Assembly: GCF_010731575.1 (NCBI RefSeq)
Contig: NZ_AP022617.1
Coordinates: 5,580,001-5,644,000 of the forward strand
Direction: 5' to 3'
Length of the DNA stretch: 64,000 nucleotides
DNA from: Mycolicibacterium monacense
Lineage (GTDB): Bacteria; Actinomycetota; Actinomycetes; Mycobacteriales; Mycobacteriaceae
The position numbers and the translations under genes are program-made. The number at the start of each line of letters is the position of its first letter. Within the stretch, counting starts at the first letter, position 1. Below, one piece after another: positions 1 through 10,231 of the stretch. The notes under the pieces are model-generated. The model had not been told where the DNA came from, made no database searches, and saw only the letters and a list, made by a program, of their open reading frames with translations.

Positions 1-226
1 AGTCGGTGACGGCCTCGGGTCGGCTGGACTCGCCGTAACCGCGCTGATCCGGGGCGATGACGTGGTAACCGGCCTCGGCCAGCACCGGGATCTGATGCCG
101 CCACGAGTAGGCCAGTTCCGGGAAGCCGTGGGCGAGCACGACGACGGGCGCTCCGCGCTCACCGGCCTCCACGACGCGCAGGCGTACACCGTTGGTGCCG
201 ACTAACCGTTCGGTCGGGGTGATCAC
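1..226 (-). CDS. ephA: Epoxide hydrolase / alpha-beta hydrolase, N-terminal part
   Basis: Only the first ~75 residues are inside the window; the gene runs off the left edge. The reverse strand reads ITPTERLVGTNGVRLRVVEAG, then a VVLAHGFPELAYSWRHQIPVL segment (an HGFP oxyanion-hole motif) and APDQRGYGESSRP, typical of EphA-type epoxide hydrolases. These enzymes open epoxides to diols with an Asp-His-Asp/Glu triad, which lies outside the window. The start is placed at GTG 226; in-frame TTG and GTG codons lie a few codons upstream and no clear ribosome site decides between them. It is divergent from ftsH. The symbol rests on resemblance to mycobacterial EphA and on gene order. Confidence 0.75.
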   Translation of the reverse strand, partial: MITPTERLVGTNGVRLRVVEAGERGAPVVVLAHGFPELAYSWRHQIPVLAEAGYHVIAPDQRGYGESSRPEAVTD

Positions 227-457
227 GGTCTCACCCAAGCACACGGGTCCCCGCTGCGGAAGTCGTTTGGAGACGGCCGTGTCCAGTTTTGTGGCGGCCG
301 GTTCGCCGGGCACGACGGCCACGCCGGTAGGCGGTACGGGAGGACGGCGCTCAACGTCGGGAACAACCGCACGTTGGTCTAGCGGTAGCCTGAACTAATC
401 CCAGCTGCACGTATCGGAAGGACGTGGCCCGGCGCACCGTCGCGGGCCTAGGAGAAG
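227..457. promoter_or_regulatory. Divergent intergenic region ephA/ftsH
   Basis: This 231-bp stretch holds no convincing gene; the short open frame over it is Ser/Gly/Thr-rich noise. It must contain the promoters of both flanking genes. TAGCCT and TAATCC near 385-400 are candidate -10 elements for ftsH, but neither has a clear -35 partner. An AGGAGAAG ribosome site (451-457) precedes the ftsH ATG. Confidence 0.45.
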
Positions 458-2812
458 ATGAACCGGAAAAATGTGATCCGCACGCTGATCGTGATCGCGG
501 TCGTGTTGTTGCTGGGCTGGTCGTTCTTTTATTTCAGTGACGACACCCGTGGATTCAAGCCCGTCGACACCTCGGTGGCGATCTCGCAGATCAACAGCGA
601 CAACGTCAAGAGCGCCCAGATCGACGATCGTGAACAGCAGCTGCGGCTCGAACTGAAGAGCGGCAACGGCGAGACCGAGGACAGCGACAAGATCCTCACG
701 AAGTACCCGACCGGGTACGCGGTCACGCTGTTCGAATCGCTGCAGGACAAGAACGTCAAGATCAACACGGTCGTCAACCAGGGCAGCGTGCTGGGGTCAC
801 TCCTCATCTACATGCTCCCGCTGCTGCTGCTGGTCGCGCTGTTCGTCTTCTTCTCCCGCATGCAGACCGGCGGCCGGATGGGCTTCGGCTTCGGCAAGTC
901 CAAGGCCAAGCAACTCTCCAAGGACATGCCCAAGACCACCTTCGCCGACGTCGCGGGTGCGGACGAGGCGGTCGAAGAGCTCTACGAGATCAAGGACTTC
1001 CTGCAGAACCCGTCGCGCTACCAGGCGCTGGGCGCGAAGATCCCCAAGGGCGTGTTGCTCTACGGTCCGCCCGGAACCGGTAAGACGCTGCTCGCGCGTG
1101 CGGTCGCCGGTGAAGCGGGTGTCCCGTTCTTCACGATCTCCGGTTCGGACTTCGTCGAGATGTTCGTCGGCGTCGGGGCCTCTCGAGTGCGCGACATGTT
1201 CGAACAGGCCAAGCAGAACAGCCCCTCCATCATCTTCGTCGACGAGATCGACGCGGTCGGCCGCCAGCGCGGCGCCGGCATGGGCGGCGGCCACGACGAA
1301 CGCGAGCAGACGCTGAACCAGCTGCTCGTCGAGATGGACGGATTCGGCGACCGCCAGGGCGTCATCCTCATCGCGGCCACCAACCGGCCCGACATCCTCG
1401 ACCCGGCGCTGCTGCGCCCGGGCCGCTTCGACCGGCAGATCCCGGTCACCAGCCCCGACCTCGCCGGCCGCCGCGCCGTGCTCAAGGTGCACTCGCAGGG
1501 CAAGCCGATGGCCGGTGACGCCGACCTCGACGGGCTGGCCAAGCGCACCGTCGGCATGTCCGGCGCCGACCTGGCCAACGTCATCAACGAGGCCGCGCTG
1601 CTCACTGCCCGCGAGAACGGCACTGTCATCACGGGTCTCGCGCTCGAGGAGGCCGTCGACCGGGTGGTCGGCGGACCCCGCCGCAAGAGCCGCATCATCA
1701 GCGAGCACGAGAAGAAGATCACCGCCTACCACGAGGGTGGCCACACGCTGGCCGCCTGGGCGATGCCCGACATCGAGCCCATCTACAAGGTGACGATCCT
1801 GGCCCGCGGCCGCACCGGCGGCCACGCGGTCGCCGTCCCCGAGGACGACAAGGGTCTGATGACCCGCTCGGAGATGATCTCCCGGCTGGTGTTCGCCATG
1901 GGTGGCCGCGCCGCCGAGGAGCTCGTGTTCCGCGAACCGACCACCGGCGCGGTGTCCGACATCCAGCAGGCCACCAAGATCGCGCGGGCGATGGTCACCG
2001 AGTACGGCATGAGCAGCAAGCTCGGGGCGGTGCGGTACGGCACCGAACACGGCGACCCGTTCCTCGGCCGCACGATGGGCACCTCGTCGGACTACAGCCA
2101 CGAGGTCGCGCAGATCATCGACGACGAGGTGCGCAAGCTCATCGAGGCCGCTCACACCGAGGCGTGGGAGATCCTCACCGAGTACCGCGACATCCTCGAC
2201 ACCCTCGCCGGTGAGCTCCTAGAGAAGGAGACCCTGCACCGCGTCGAACTCGAGGCGATCTTCGGCGACGTCAAGAAGCGCCCGCGCCTGACGATGTTCG
2301 ACGACTTCGGTGGCCGCGTGCCGTCGGACAAGCCGCCCATCAAGACGCCGGGCGAACTGGCGATCGAGCGCGGCGAGGAGTGGCCGCAGCCCAAGCCCGA
2401 ACCCGCGTTCAAGGCGGCGATCGCGGCGGCCAGCAAGGCCGCCGAGGAAGCCGCCGCCCGCAGCAACGGCGCGAACGGATCCAGCGGTGCCAACGGCTCC
2501 CCGAACGGGGCGCCCAACGGTGCGACGCAGCCCGACTACGGTGCGCCCGCCGGCTGGCATGCGCCGGGCTGGCCGCCGCAGCAGCAGCCGTCGGGCCAGC
2601 AGGGCGGCTACTGGTATCCGCCGCCCTCGCCGAACCCGGGCTGGGGCGAGCCGCCGCGGCAGCAGCAGCCCTACCCGCCGTACCAGCAGCACTACCCGCA
2701 GCCCGGTCACGGGCCGCAGGGGGGTGCCAATCCGCCACGCGACCCGCAGCAGGAGCGGGGCCGCGACGGCGACCGTCCCGGTGACCGTCCGAACCCGCCT
2801 GCGCAGCACTGA
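458..2812 (+). CDS. ftsH: ATP-dependent zinc metalloprotease FtsH
   Basis: Membrane-anchored AAA+ protease that pulls out and degrades membrane and damaged proteins. There is a TM segment at ~8-26, an extracytoplasmic domain, and a second TM at ~111-132. The AAA domain has Walker A GPPGTGKT at 203-210, Walker B IIFVDEID, and the second region of homology [19 protein letters not shown]. The M41 protease site HEGGH is at about 425-429. At 784 residues it is longer than typical bacterial FtsH (~650) because of a disordered Ala/Asn then Pro/Gln/Gly-rich tail from ~640, as in other mycobacterial FtsH proteins. AGGAGAAG directly precedes ATG. folE follows after 22 bp, so it probably heads the folate operon. 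Confidence 0.97.
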   Translation: MNRKNVIRTLIVIAVVLLLGWSFFYFSDDTRGFKPVDTSVAISQINSDNVKSAQIDDREQQLRLELKSGNGETEDSDKILTKYPTGYAVTLFESLQDKNVKINTVVNQGSVLGSLLIYMLPLLLLVALFVFFSRMQTGGRMGFGFGKSKAKQLSKDMPKTTFADVAGADEAVEELYEIKDFLQNPSRYQALGAKIPKGVLLYGPPGTGKTLLARAVAGEAGVPFFTISGSDFVEMFVGVGASRVRDMFEQAKQNSPSIIFVDEIDAVGRQRGAGMGGGHDEREQTLNQLLVEMDGFGDRQGVILIAATNRPDILDPALLRPGRFDRQIPVTSPDLAGRRAVLKVHSQGKPMAGDADLDGLAKRTVGMSGADLANVINEAALLTARENGTVITGLALEEAVDRVVGGPRRKSRIISEHEKKITAYHEGGHTLAAWAMPDIEPIYKVTILARGRTGGHAVAVPEDDKGLMTRSEMISRLVFAMGGRAAEELVFREPTTGAVSDIQQATKIARAMVTEYGMSSKLGAVRYGTEHGDPFLGRTMGTSSDYSHEVAQIIDDEVRKLIEAAHTEAWEILTEYRDILDTLAGELLEKETLHRVELEAIFGDVKKRPRLTMFDDFGGRVPSDKPPIKTPGELAIERGEEWPQPKPEPAFKAAIAAASKAAEEAAARSNGANGSSGANGSPNGAPNGATQPDYGAPAGWHAPGWPPQQQPSGQQGGYWYPPPSPNPGWGEPPRQQQPYPPYQQHYPQPGHGPQGGANPPRDPQQERGRDGDRPGDRPNPPAQH

Positions 2813-2834
2813 CAACTTCACAAGGGAGGCCTCG

Positions 2835-3440
2835 ATGACGCGGTCGTACGATTCGGCCTTGGTCAAGATCGCCGATTTCGACCAGCCGCGTGCGGAGGCG
2901 GCGGTGCGTGAACTGCTGATCGCGATCGGGGAGGATCCGGACCGGCACGGGCTGGTGGACACCCCGGCCCGGGTGGCGCGGGCCTACCGGGAGATGTTCG
3001 CGGGGCTCTACACCGATCCCGACGACGTCCTCAACACGACGTTCGACGAGCAGCACGACGAGATGGTGCTGGTCAAGGACATCCCGATGTACTCCACGTG
3101 CGAACACCACCTCGTGGCGTTCCACGGGGTGGCGCACGTGGGGTACATCCCGGGCGTCGACGGCCGGGTGACGGGGTTGTCGAAGCTCGCGCGGGTGGTC
3201 GACCTGTACGCGAAGCGCCCGCAGGTGCAGGAGCGGCTGACCGCCCAGGTCGCCGACGCGCTGATGCGCAAACTCGACCCGCGCGGGGTGATCGTGGTGA
3301 TGGAAGCCGAGCACCTCTGCATGGCCATGCGCGGGATCCGCAAACCCGGCGCCACCACCACCACCTCCGCGGTCCGCGGTCAGTTCAAGACCGACAAAGC
3401 TTCGCGGGCCGAGGCGCTGGATCTGATCTTGCGCAAGTGA
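2835..3440 (+). CDS. folE: GTP cyclohydrolase I
   Basis: First enzyme of tetrahydrofolate synthesis; it converts GTP to 7,8-dihydroneopterin triphosphate. The 201-residue product has the usual length. The zinc/active-site segment [12 protein letters not shown] has its Cys at ~89, and the second zinc Cys lies in [12 protein letters not shown]. The start ATG at 2835 is preceded by AGGGAGG (2823-2829); the open frame extends far upstream but that part overlaps ftsH and is not homologous. The stop TGA overlaps the folP start (GTGA), so the two are translationally coupled. Confidence 0.97.
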   Translation: MTRSYDSALVKIADFDQPRAEAAVRELLIAIGEDPDRHGLVDTPARVARAYREMFAGLYTDPDDVLNTTFDEQHDEMVLVKDIPMYSTCEHHLVAFHGVAHVGYIPGVDGRVTGLSKLARVVDLYAKRPQVQERLTAQVADALMRKLDPRGVIVVMEAEHLCMAMRGIRKPGATTTTSAVRGQFKTDKASRAEALDLILRK

Positions 3441-4264
3441 GCGCCACCGCGGTCCAGGTGATGGGGGTCGTCAACGTCACCGACGACTCCTTCTCCGACG
3501 GGGGCCAGTTCCTCGACCCGGGTCACGCCGTCGCACACGGTATGGCGCTGGCGGCCGAGGGGGCGGCGATCATCGACGTCGGTGGTGAGTCCACCCGGCC
3601 CGGCGCCACCCGGGTCGATCCCGAGGTCGAAGCGGCCCGCATCATCCCGGTGGTCGAGGCGCTCGCCGCGGCCGGCATCACGGTCAGCATCGACACGATG
3701 CGCGCCCGGGTGGCGAGCGCCGCCCTGGAACACGGCGCCGCGATCGTCAACGACGTATCCGGCGGCAGGGCCGACCCCGACATGGCGCGGGTGGTCGCCG
3801 ACGCCCGGGTGCCGTGGATCCTCATGCACTGGCGGTCGGTCGCCGCCGAACGCCCGCACCAGGTGCCCGTATACGACGACGTGGTCGGCGAGGTGCGTAC
3901 GGAACTGCTGGCCAGTGTGGACGCCGCGGTCGCCGCGGGCGTGGACCCGATGAACCTGATCATCGACCCGGGCCTCGGATTCGCCAAGACCGGACAACAC
4001 AATTGGGCACTGCTGCACGCACTGCCCGAGCTGGTGGCGACGGAGATCCCGGTGCTGGTGGGAGCGTCACGCAAACGTTTCCTCGGTGCGCTGCTCGCCG
4101 ACGCCTACGGTGCGGTGCGTCCCCCCGACGGCCGGGAGACGGCCACCGCGGTGATCTCCGCGCTGGCCGCGCTGCACGGTGCGTGGGGTGTGCGCGTGCA
4201 CGACGTGCGCGCCTCGGTGGATGCCATCAAAGTGGTGGGGGCGTGGGAGCGAGGTGGGGAGTGA
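3437..4264 (+). CDS. folP1: Dihydropteroate synthase
   Basis: Condenses 6-hydroxymethyl-dihydropterin diphosphate with p-aminobenzoate to dihydropteroate; it is the sulfonamide target. The 275-residue TIM barrel begins [23 protein letters not shown]. It carries [11 protein letters not shown] (pterin/pyrophosphate loop), [15 protein letters not shown] and GASRKRFLG. The GTG at 3437 is chosen because it starts exactly at the N-terminal beta strand and overlaps the folE stop by 4 nt. Longer frames upstream run antiparallel to sense in folE. It is followed by folB with another GTGA overlap. Confidence 0.96.
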   Translation: MSATAVQVMGVVNVTDDSFSDGGQFLDPGHAVAHGMALAAEGAAIIDVGGESTRPGATRVDPEVEAARIIPVVEALAAAGITVSIDTMRARVASAALEHGAAIVNDVSGGRADPDMARVVADARVPWILMHWRSVAAERPHQVPVYDDVVGEVRTELLASVDAAVAAGVDPMNLIIDPGLGFAKTGQHNWALLHALPELVATEIPVLVGASRKRFLGALLADAYGAVRPPDGRETATAVISALAALHGAWGVRVHDVRASVDAIKVVGAWERGGE

Positions 4265-4632
4265 GCGACCGGATCGAGTTGCGCGGGCTGACCGTGCGTG
4301 GCAACCACGGCGTCTTCGACCATGAGCGCCGCGACGGGCAGGACTTCGTGATCGACCTGACCGTGTGGCTGGATTTGGCGCCTGCGGCGGCCAGCGACGA
4401 CCTCGCGGACACCGTGGACTACGGCGGTCTGGCGCAGCGGGCGGCCGGCATCGTGGCGGGTCCGCCGCGCGATCTCATCGAGACCGTCGCGGCGGAGATC
4501 GCCGACGATGTGATGAAGGATCAACGCATCGAGGCCGTCGAGGTGGTCGTGCACAAACCGGAGGCGCCGATCCCGCTGACCTTCGCGGACGTCGCCGTGG
4601 TTGCGCGCAGGACGCGCGAGGAGCACCGATGA
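4261..4632 (+). CDS. folB: Dihydroneopterin aldolase
   Basis: Cleaves 7,8-dihydroneopterin to 6-hydroxymethyl-dihydropterin and glycolaldehyde. The 123-residue product matches the family length. It starts [29 protein letters not shown], which contains the conserved G-x-H/N-GVF-HERR segment, and ends with [17 protein letters not shown], whose Lys is the conserved catalytic lysine. GTG 4261 overlaps the folP stop. folK begins inside its stop codon (ATGA at 4629). Confidence 0.95.
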   Translation: MSDRIELRGLTVRGNHGVFDHERRDGQDFVIDLTVWLDLAPAAASDDLADTVDYGGLAQRAAGIVAGPPRDLIETVAAEIADDVMKDQRIEAVEVVVHKPEAPIPLTFADVAVVARRTREEHR

Positions 4633-5159
4633 CAAAAGTCGTGTTGTCCATCGGGTCGAATGTGGGTGACCGTCTGGCACGCCTGCAGTCCGTCGTCGAC
4701 GGTCTCGGGGAGGCCGTGCGCGCGGTGTCGCCGGTGTACGAGACCGCGGCGTGGGGCGGTGTCGAACAGGGCGCCTTCCTCAACGCGGTGCTGATCGCCG
4801 ACGACCCCGACCTCGACTGCCACGGCTGGCTGCGCCGCGGTCAGCAGTTGGAGCAGGAGGCCGACCGGGTCCGCGGACAGCGGTGGGGGCCCCGCACCCT
4901 CGACGTCGACATCGTCACCTGCCACGACGGGGACACCGAAGTGCGTTCCGCGACTGCGGAGCTCACGCTGCCGCATCCGTACGCACATCTGCGGGCGTTC
5001 GTCCTGATGCCGTGGCTGGCGGCCGAACCGGAGGCGACGCTGACGGTGGCGGACACGACGCGGCCGGTCTCGCTGTGGCTGGAGGAACTCGACCCCGCCG
5101 AGCGCGCGGGTGTGCGGCGCACCGACCTGGCCCTGCGCACGGAGATCGCGGCCGACTGA
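4629..5159 (+). CDS. folK: 6-hydroxymethyl-7,8-dihydropterin pyrophosphokinase (HPPK)
   Basis: Transfers pyrophosphate from ATP to hydroxymethyl-dihydropterin, giving the FolP substrate. The 176 residues begin [20 protein letters not shown] (the SNxGDR nucleotide/pterin loop). [12 protein letters not shown] supplies the Mg-binding Asp pair, and [16 protein letters not shown] is the conserved C-terminal block. The ATG overlaps the folB stop by 4 nt, and the downstream membrane-protein gene starts in the folK stop codon (TGATG). It is the fourth folate gene in an uninterrupted operon. Confidence 0.95.
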   Translation: MTKVVLSIGSNVGDRLARLQSVVDGLGEAVRAVSPVYETAAWGGVEQGAFLNAVLIADDPDLDCHGWLRRGQQLEQEADRVRGQRWGPRTLDVDIVTCHDGDTEVRSATAELTLPHPYAHLRAFVLMPWLAAEPEATLTVADTTRPVSLWLEELDPAERAGVRRTDLALRTEIAAD

Positions 5160-5638
5160 TGGGGCCCACCCGGAAACGCGACCTGGCGGCCGCGGTGCTC
5201 ATCGCAGGCATCGTCGGATATCTCGCCGCGCTGCTGGCCTACCCGCGGTACTTCCCGCCGATCAGCCTGTGGACCGGACTCTCGCTGCTCGGCGTCGCCG
5301 TCGCGATCGCGGCGTGGGGTGTCAACGTGCGCAACAAGATCCGCGACGGCGAGATCGGCGACGGTCCCGGCCGGCTGCATCCGCTCGCGGTGGCCCGCTC
5401 GGTCGTCATCGCGAAGGCGTCGGCATGGGTGGGCGCCCCGGTCCTGGGCTGGTGGGCGGGGGTCCTGGTGCAGGTCCTGCCGCAGCGCGGCGCATTGCGG
5501 GCGGCCGGTGAGGACGTCCCGGGTGTGGTGATCGCGGCGGCCAGCGCACTGGCGCTGACGATCGCCGGTCTGTGGCTGCAGAATTGCTGCAAGTCCCCGC
5601 CCGAACCGCCCGAGGATCCCGACCCGTCGTCGGACTGA
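5159..5638 (+). CDS. DUF3180 family membrane protein
   Basis: 159 residues with about four hydrophobic segments (~10-27, 36-54, ~86-108 and ~128-146) and a hydrophilic C-tail rich in Pro and Asp. This matches the DUF3180 family (mycobacterial Rv3605c-like), which is conserved directly downstream of folK in actinobacteria. The function is unknown. The ATG at 5159 shares one base with the folK stop, so it is the last member of the fol operon. A CC pair near the C-terminus (NCCKSPPEPPED) is the only other notable feature. Confidence 0.85.
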   Translation: MGPTRKRDLAAAVLIAGIVGYLAALLAYPRYFPPISLWTGLSLLGVAVAIAAWGVNVRNKIRDGEIGDGPGRLHPLAVARSVVIAKASAWVGAPVLGWWAGVLVQVLPQRGALRAAGEDVPGVVIAAASALALTIAGLWLQNCCKSPPEPPEDPDPSSD

Positions 5639-5703
5639 ACGCCTCCGCGACGCGGGTGGTGGAATCGCCGCGCGGGTCGACACGCTCGATGACCTGTGGC
5701 GGG

Positions 5704-5715
5704 TACAGTCGGCCC
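5704..5715 (+). promoter_or_regulatory. Leaderless promoter -10 for the DUF6779-like gene
   Basis: TACAGT at 5704-5709 ends 6 nt before ATG 5716. This fits a -10 element placed so that transcription begins at or next to the start codon. No clear ribosome site precedes the ATG. Confidence 0.5.
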
Positions 5716-7029
5716 ATGACTGTCCTGCCCCGCGGTCCGCGCGCTCGGCGCGGCAATCGCAGGCCGGGCTGGATGCTGCTGACAGTGTTGCTGGTCCTGG
5801 CGATCGTGGCAAGTTCTGCGCTGGTGTTCACCAACCGGGTGGAATTGCTCAAACTCGCTGTCATCCTGGCGTTGTGGGCGGCGGTGGCCGCGGCGTTCGT
5901 CTCGGTCATCTATCGGCGGCAAAGCGATCACGACCAGGCCAAGGCGCGCGATCTCAAACTCGTCTACGACCTCCAACTCGACCGCGAGATCTCGGCGCGC
6001 CGCGAATACGAGTTGACGGTGGAGACGCAGCTGCGCCGCGAGCTGGCGAACGAACTGCAGGCCCAGGCCGCCGACGAGGTGGCCGCGCTGCGCGCAGAGC
6101 TCGCAGCGCTGCGGACCAACCTGGAGATCCTCTTCGACGCCGACCTGGCCCACCGGCCGGCGCTCGAACACGACCGCACCACCGTGCGCGCCTACAGCGA
6201 CTGGGCACCGGACAACGAGACCACCGGCCGGGTGAGCAGCAGCAGGCTCGACGAGATGTTGCGCGACGCCGAGGTCGACGAGAGCGAGTCGCGCACCGAG
6301 GAAAGCCCGATCATCGACGTGCCCGCCGAACCGCAGCCGCCCGAACCGGATCTCGTGCCGCCGCCGGGATTCGGTGGCGCGCACCGCAGGCCCTCGGAAG
6401 CCGAACCGCACACCGAGGAGCCGCCACGTCGTCGGCGGCGCCGCGCCGAGGAGGCGCCCCCGGTGGCCGAGGCACCGGCCTGGGCCGCCCCGACTCCCGA
6501 GCCGCCCCCCGAGCCAACCCCAGAGCCCGAGCCCGAGACCGAGACCGAGCCGGAGCCGCTCTCGGAGCCCGAGTCCGACGCCGACCTGGACACCGATCCG
6601 GGCATCTCCCGGCTTTCGGAGGCGCCGACCTCATGGGATCGGCCCACTCCGACACCCGAGCCCGAACCCGAGCCGGTCGGCGGTTGGCAGCCGGTGCCCG
6701 CCGAAGGGCAGTGGATCCCCGCGGGCGCCCCGGGCAGTCACTGGACGGCCCCGGTGGCCGAGGAGCCGCCGTCGGAGTACGTCGGACGACGACGCGCACA
6801 GGAACCCCGACCTGCGCCCGAACCGCGCCACGGCAAGCACTCCGCGCCGGGTGACGGCAACGAGGACGAGCCGCCCGCGCCCATCCAGGGGCCGCAGGAG
6901 ACCGCCGAGGAGGCCCACGCCCGTCGGCGCCGCAGCCTCGAGGACACCGGCGGGCAGTCCGTCGCCGAACTGCTCGCGCGGCTGCAGGCCAACCCCACCG
7001 GCGGCGGTCGTCGGCGCCGCGAGCCGTGA
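5716..7029 (+). CDS. Membrane protein with coiled coil and acidic Pro-rich tail (Rv3604c-like, DUF6779)
   Basis: 437 residues. The N-terminus is basic, with two TM segments (~19-40 and ~48-66). A charged helical region (~75-145) is rich in Arg/Glu/Leu and looks like a coiled coil (ARREYELTVETQLRRELANELQAQ). The rest is low-complexity Glu/Pro/Arg sequence. Position between the folate and pantothenate genes and architecture match mycobacterial Rv3604c. The function is unknown. ATG 5716 is preferred over upstream in-frame starts because the basic N-terminus and first TM begin there and a -10-like TACAGT sits just upstream. Confidence 0.8.
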   Translation: MTVLPRGPRARRGNRRPGWMLLTVLLVLAIVASSALVFTNRVELLKLAVILALWAAVAAAFVSVIYRRQSDHDQAKARDLKLVYDLQLDREISARREYELTVETQLRRELANELQAQAADEVAALRAELAALRTNLEILFDADLAHRPALEHDRTTVRAYSDWAPDNETTGRVSSSRLDEMLRDAEVDESESRTEESPIIDVPAEPQPPEPDLVPPPGFGGAHRRPSEAEPHTEEPPRRRRRRAEEAPPVAEAPAWAAPTPEPPPEPTPEPEPETETEPEPLSEPESDADLDTDPGISRLSEAPTSWDRPTPTPEPEPEPVGGWQPVPAEGQWIPAGAPGSHWTAPVAEEPPSEYVGRRRAQEPRPAPEPRHGKHSAPGDGNEDEPPAPIQGPQETAEEAHARRRRSLEDTGGQSVAELLARLQANPTGGGRRRREP

Positions 7030-7111
7030 GCTAATCTGCTAGCGACCGTCCGGTACCCGACCTGTAGGACCGGAACGTAACGAGAACTCGAGACTTGCGA
7101 GGTCGTCTGCA

Positions 7112-8053
7112 ATGGAGCAGCCCCCAGCACCGTCGTGGGGTCCGCCGGGCGACCTCCGCCCGGCCCGGCTGTCGGTCGGCATCATCTCCGCCGGTCGGGT
7201 GGGCACCGCGCTGGGCGTCGCACTCGAGCGTGCCGGCCACGTCGTGGTCGCGTGCGGTGCCATCTCGCAGGCGTCGCGCCGGCGAGCCCAGCGGCGACTG
7301 CCCGACAGCGCCGTCATGCCGATCCACGACGTCGCGGATCGTGCGGAGCTGTTGGTGCTGGCCGTCCCGGACGCCGAACTCTCCGCAGTGGTCTCCGGTC
7401 TGGCGGCCACCGGCACGGTCCGGCCGGGCGCCATCGTCGCCCACACCTCCGGCGCCAACGGGGTCGGCATCCTCGCACCGCTGAGCGAACGCGGGTGCAT
7501 ACCCCTGGCCATCCACCCGGCCATGACCTTCACCGGCGCCGACGAGGACATCGCCCGGCTGTCCGACGCGTGCTTCGGCATCACCGCCGCCGACGACGTC
7601 GGATACGCGATCGCGCAGTCGCTGGTGCTGGAGATCGGCGGCGAGCCGTTCCGGGTCCGGGAAGACGCCCGCCCGCTGTACCACGCGGCGCTGGCGCATG
7701 CCGGCAATCACGTCACCACCGTGATCCTCGACGCGGTCGAGGCGCTGCGGTCCGCGTTGTGGGGGCAGGAACTGTTGGGTCAGGAACTCGTGGGGGATGC
7801 GCCGGGTGGGATCGCGGAGCGGGTGATCGCCCCGCTGGCCAGGGCGTCGCTCGAGAACGCGCTGCAGCGCGGCCAGGCCGCGCTGACGGGTCCGGTTGCG
7901 CGCGGTGACGCGCCCGCGATCAGTGCGCATCTGCGCGCGCTCGCCGAGGTGAATCCCGAACTGGCAGAGGCGTACCGGACGAACTCGCTGCGTACCGCCC
8001 AGCGGGCGCACGCATCCGAGGACGTCTTCGCGGCCCTGGCGGCGCAGTCATGA
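7112..8053 (+). CDS. Rossmann-fold DUF2520 protein (Rv3603c-like oxidoreductase)
   Basis: 313 residues. An N-terminal NAD(P)-binding fold starts at [25 protein letters not shown] (a GxxGxxG-like loop), followed by [15 protein letters not shown] and AHTSGANG. A helical C-terminal DUF2520 domain follows ([15 protein letters not shown]...). The family resembles ketopantoate reductase or pyrroline-carboxylate reductase folds. It lies immediately upstream of panC with a 4-nt ATGA overlap, so a role tied to pantothenate synthesis is plausible but unproven. No experimental function is known to me. Confidence 0.85.
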   Translation: MEQPPAPSWGPPGDLRPARLSVGIISAGRVGTALGVALERAGHVVVACGAISQASRRRAQRRLPDSAVMPIHDVADRAELLVLAVPDAELSAVVSGLAATGTVRPGAIVAHTSGANGVGILAPLSERGCIPLAIHPAMTFTGADEDIARLSDACFGITAADDVGYAIAQSLVLEIGGEPFRVREDARPLYHAALAHAGNHVTTVILDAVEALRSALWGQELLGQELVGDAPGGIAERVIAPLARASLENALQRGQAALTGPVARGDAPAISAHLRALAEVNPELAEAYRTNSLRTAQRAHASEDVFAALAAQS

Positions 8054-8991
8054 CCGCCCGCAGGCCAACCCGATTCGCCAAAGGCGAACTCAACGTCTAC
8101 CGCGCGCCGCGCGATGTCACCGACGTCACGCGCGCGCTGCGCTCCACCGGCAGGCGTGTCGTGCTCGTCCCGACGATGGGCGCGTTGCACGAAGGCCATC
8201 TGACGCTGATCCGTGCCGCCAAACGGGTGCAGGGCGCCGTTGTCGTCGTGTCGATCTTCGTCAACCCGTTGCAGTTCGGTGCGGGGGAGGATCTCGACGC
8301 GTATCCACGCACACTCGACGACGACCTCGCCGCGCTGCGTGCCGAAGGTGTCGAGATCGCGTTCACGCCCACGGTCGGCGATATGTACCCCTACGGCACG
8401 CGGACCTCGGTGCATCCCGGTCCGCTCGGTGATGATCTCGAAGGTGCTTCGCGCCCAGGCCATTTCGCGGGTGTGCTCACCGTGGTGTGCAAGCTGCTGC
8501 ACATCGTGCGGCCCGACCGGGCGTTCTTCGGTGAGAAGGACTACCAGCAGTTGGTGCTGATCCGGCAGATGGTCACCGATCTCAACATCGACACCCGGAT
8601 CGTCGGCGTGCCGACGGTCCGTGAGGCCGACGGGCTCGCGCTGTCGTCGCGCAACCGCTACCTCGACGAGGTCGAACGCGAACAGGCCGGCGCGCTGTCG
8701 GCCGCCCTGCTGGCCGGGATGTACGCCGCGTCCAACGGTGCGGCCGCCACGCTGGACGCCGCACGCGCCGTTCTCGACGAGGTCCCCGCCATCGAGGTCG
8801 ACTACCTGCAGGTCCGCGACCCCATGCTGGGTCCGGTGCCGCACGAGGGGGCGGCCCGCCTACTGGTGGCGGCGCGACTCGGCCAGACCAGGCTGCTCGA
8901 CAACATCGCCGTCGACATCGGCGCATCGGACGGTATCGACGGCCACCCCCGGGTCGGTTCGCCCGACCATCAACTGCCCTGGAGGAACTGA
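8050..8991 (+). CDS. panC: Pantothenate synthetase
   Basis: ATP-dependent condensation of D-pantoate and beta-alanine to pantothenate. The 313 residues contain [15 protein letters not shown] with the HxGH nucleotide motif HEGH at 47-50. Also present are [28 protein letters not shown] and [10 protein letters not shown], all canonical for the family. The N-terminus has a ~15-residue extension before the first strand, similar to the mycobacterial enzyme. It overlaps the upstream gene (ATGA), and panD starts in its stop codon, so PanC and PanD (beta-alanine supply) are coupled. Confidence 0.97.
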   Translation: MTARRPTRFAKGELNVYRAPRDVTDVTRALRSTGRRVVLVPTMGALHEGHLTLIRAAKRVQGAVVVVSIFVNPLQFGAGEDLDAYPRTLDDDLAALRAEGVEIAFTPTVGDMYPYGTRTSVHPGPLGDDLEGASRPGHFAGVLTVVCKLLHIVRPDRAFFGEKDYQQLVLIRQMVTDLNIDTRIVGVPTVREADGLALSSRNRYLDEVEREQAGALSAALLAGMYAASNGAAATLDAARAVLDEVPAIEVDYLQVRDPMLGPVPHEGAARLLVAARLGQTRLLDNIAVDIGASDGIDGHPRVGSPDHQLPWRN

Positions 8992-9398
8992 TGCTTCGCA
9001 CGATGCTGAAGTCGAAGATCCACCGAGCCACCGTCACGCAGTCCGATCTGCACTACGTCGGCTCGGTCACCATCGACGCCGATCTGATGGACGCCGCCGA
9101 CCTCATCGAGGGTGAGCAGGTCACGATCGTCGACATCGACAACGGCAACCGCCTGGTGACCTACGCGATCACCGGCGCCCGCGGCAGCGGGGTGATCGGG
9201 ATCAACGGCGCCGCAGCACATCTCGTGCATCCCGGCGATCTGGTCATCCTGATCGCCTACGGCACCATGGAAGACGCCGAGGCGCGCGCATATCAGCCGC
9301 GGGTGGTCTTCGTCGACGCCGACAACCGGCAGGTCCATCTCGGCGCCGACCCGGCGATGGTGCCGGACACCGCCGTCGACCTGATGTCTCCGCGTTGA
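8991..9398 (+). CDS. panD: Aspartate 1-decarboxylase proenzyme
   Basis: Pyruvoyl enzyme making beta-alanine from L-aspartate for PanC. The 135-residue proenzyme has the self-cleavage site Gly24-Ser25 (HYVGSVTID); Ser25 becomes the pyruvoyl group. The conserved [17 protein letters not shown] block follows. Length and start match actinobacterial PanD. ATG 8991 overlaps the panC stop by one base. PanD is known as the pyrazinoic-acid target in tuberculosis; the C-terminal tail after ~115 is present here. Confidence 0.97.
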   Translation: MLRTMLKSKIHRATVTQSDLHYVGSVTIDADLMDAADLIEGEQVTIVDIDNGNRLVTYAITGARGSGVIGINGAAAHLVHPGDLVILIAYGTMEDAEARAYQPRVVFVDADNRQVHLGADPAMVPDTAVDLMSPR

Positions 9399-9427
9399 GC
9401 CGACCCGAGAGATGACGAGGTAGCGCA

Positions 9428-10231
9428 GTGCTGCTCGCCATCGACGTCCGCAACACCCACACCACCGTCGGCCTGATCTCCGGATCCGGCGATCACGCGA
9501 AAGTCGTGCAGCAGTGGCGGATCCGGACCGAATCCGAAGCGACCGCCGACGAGCTCGCGCTGACCATCGACGGTCTGATCGGTGAGGACTCCGAGCGTCT
9601 CACCGGCGCGGTCGGGCTGTCGACGGTGCCGTCGGTGCTCCACGAGGTCCGCCTGATGCTCGAACAGTATTGGCCGTCGGTTCCGCACGTGATGATCGAA
9701 CCGGGTGTGCGCACCGGCATCCCGCTGCTCGTCGACAACCCCAAGGAGGTCGGGGCGGACCGGATCGTCAACTGTCTGGCGGCCTATCACCGGTTCGGCA
9801 CCGCGGCCATCGTGGTCGACTTCGGCTCCTCGATCTGCGTCGACGTCGTTTCGGCCAAGGGGGAGTTCCTCGGCGGGGCGATCGCGCCCGGGGTGCAGGT
9901 GTCCTCGGATGCGGCGGCGGCCCGTTCGGCGGCGCTGCGCCGCGTCGAACTGACCCGGCCACGTTCGGTGATCGGGAAGAACACCGTCGAGTGCATGCAG
10001 TCGGGTGCTCTGTTCGGTTTCGCCGGCCTGGTGGACGGTCTGGTCAACCGGATCCGCGAAGACGTCGCCGGGTTCTCCGGCACCGACGTCGCGGTGGTCG
10101 CCACCGGCCACACGGCCCCGCTGGTGCTTCCGGACGTGCACACGGTCGCGCATTACGACCGCCACCTCACCCTCGACGGGCTGCGCCTGGTGTTCGAACG
10201 CAACCGCGACGGCCAGCGCGGCCGCCGCTAG
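9428..10231 (+). CDS. coaX: Type III pantothenate kinase
   Basis: Phosphorylates pantothenate in the first step of CoA synthesis, next to panC and panD. The 267 residues begin [16 protein letters not shown], where the phosphate loop usually reads Dx[26 protein letters not shown] and [13 protein letters not shown] follow, all close to mycobacterial CoaX. Many actinobacteria also carry CoaA, and mycobacterial CoaX has been reported as inactive in vitro, so activity is uncertain. GTG start 9428 lies 29 bp after panD. It converges with the next gene, with overlapping stop codons at 10228-10231. Confidence 0.92.
   Translation: MLLAIDVRNTHTTVGLISGSGDHAKVVQQWRIRTESEATADELALTIDGLIGEDSERLTGAVGLSTVPSVLHEVRLMLEQYWPSVPHVMIEPGVRTGIPLLVDNPKEVGADRIVNCLAAYHRFGTAAIVVDFGSSICVDVVSAKGEFLGGAIAPGVQVSSDAAAARSAALRRVELTRPRSVIGKNTVECMQSGALFGFAGLVDGLVNRIREDVAGFSGTDVAVVATGHTAPLVLPDVHTVAHYDRHLTLDGLRLVFERNRDGQRGRR

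Noticed and set aside
366..420. tRNA-like string TGGTCTAGCGGTAGCC near the ftsH promoter
   Set aside because: It resembles a D-arm, but no acceptor stem, anticodon arm or GGTTC T-loop follows.
797..2155. Minus-strand open frame of 452 codons opposite ftsH
   Set aside because: Fully antisense to ftsH, with composition typical of mirror frames in high-GC DNA and no domain.
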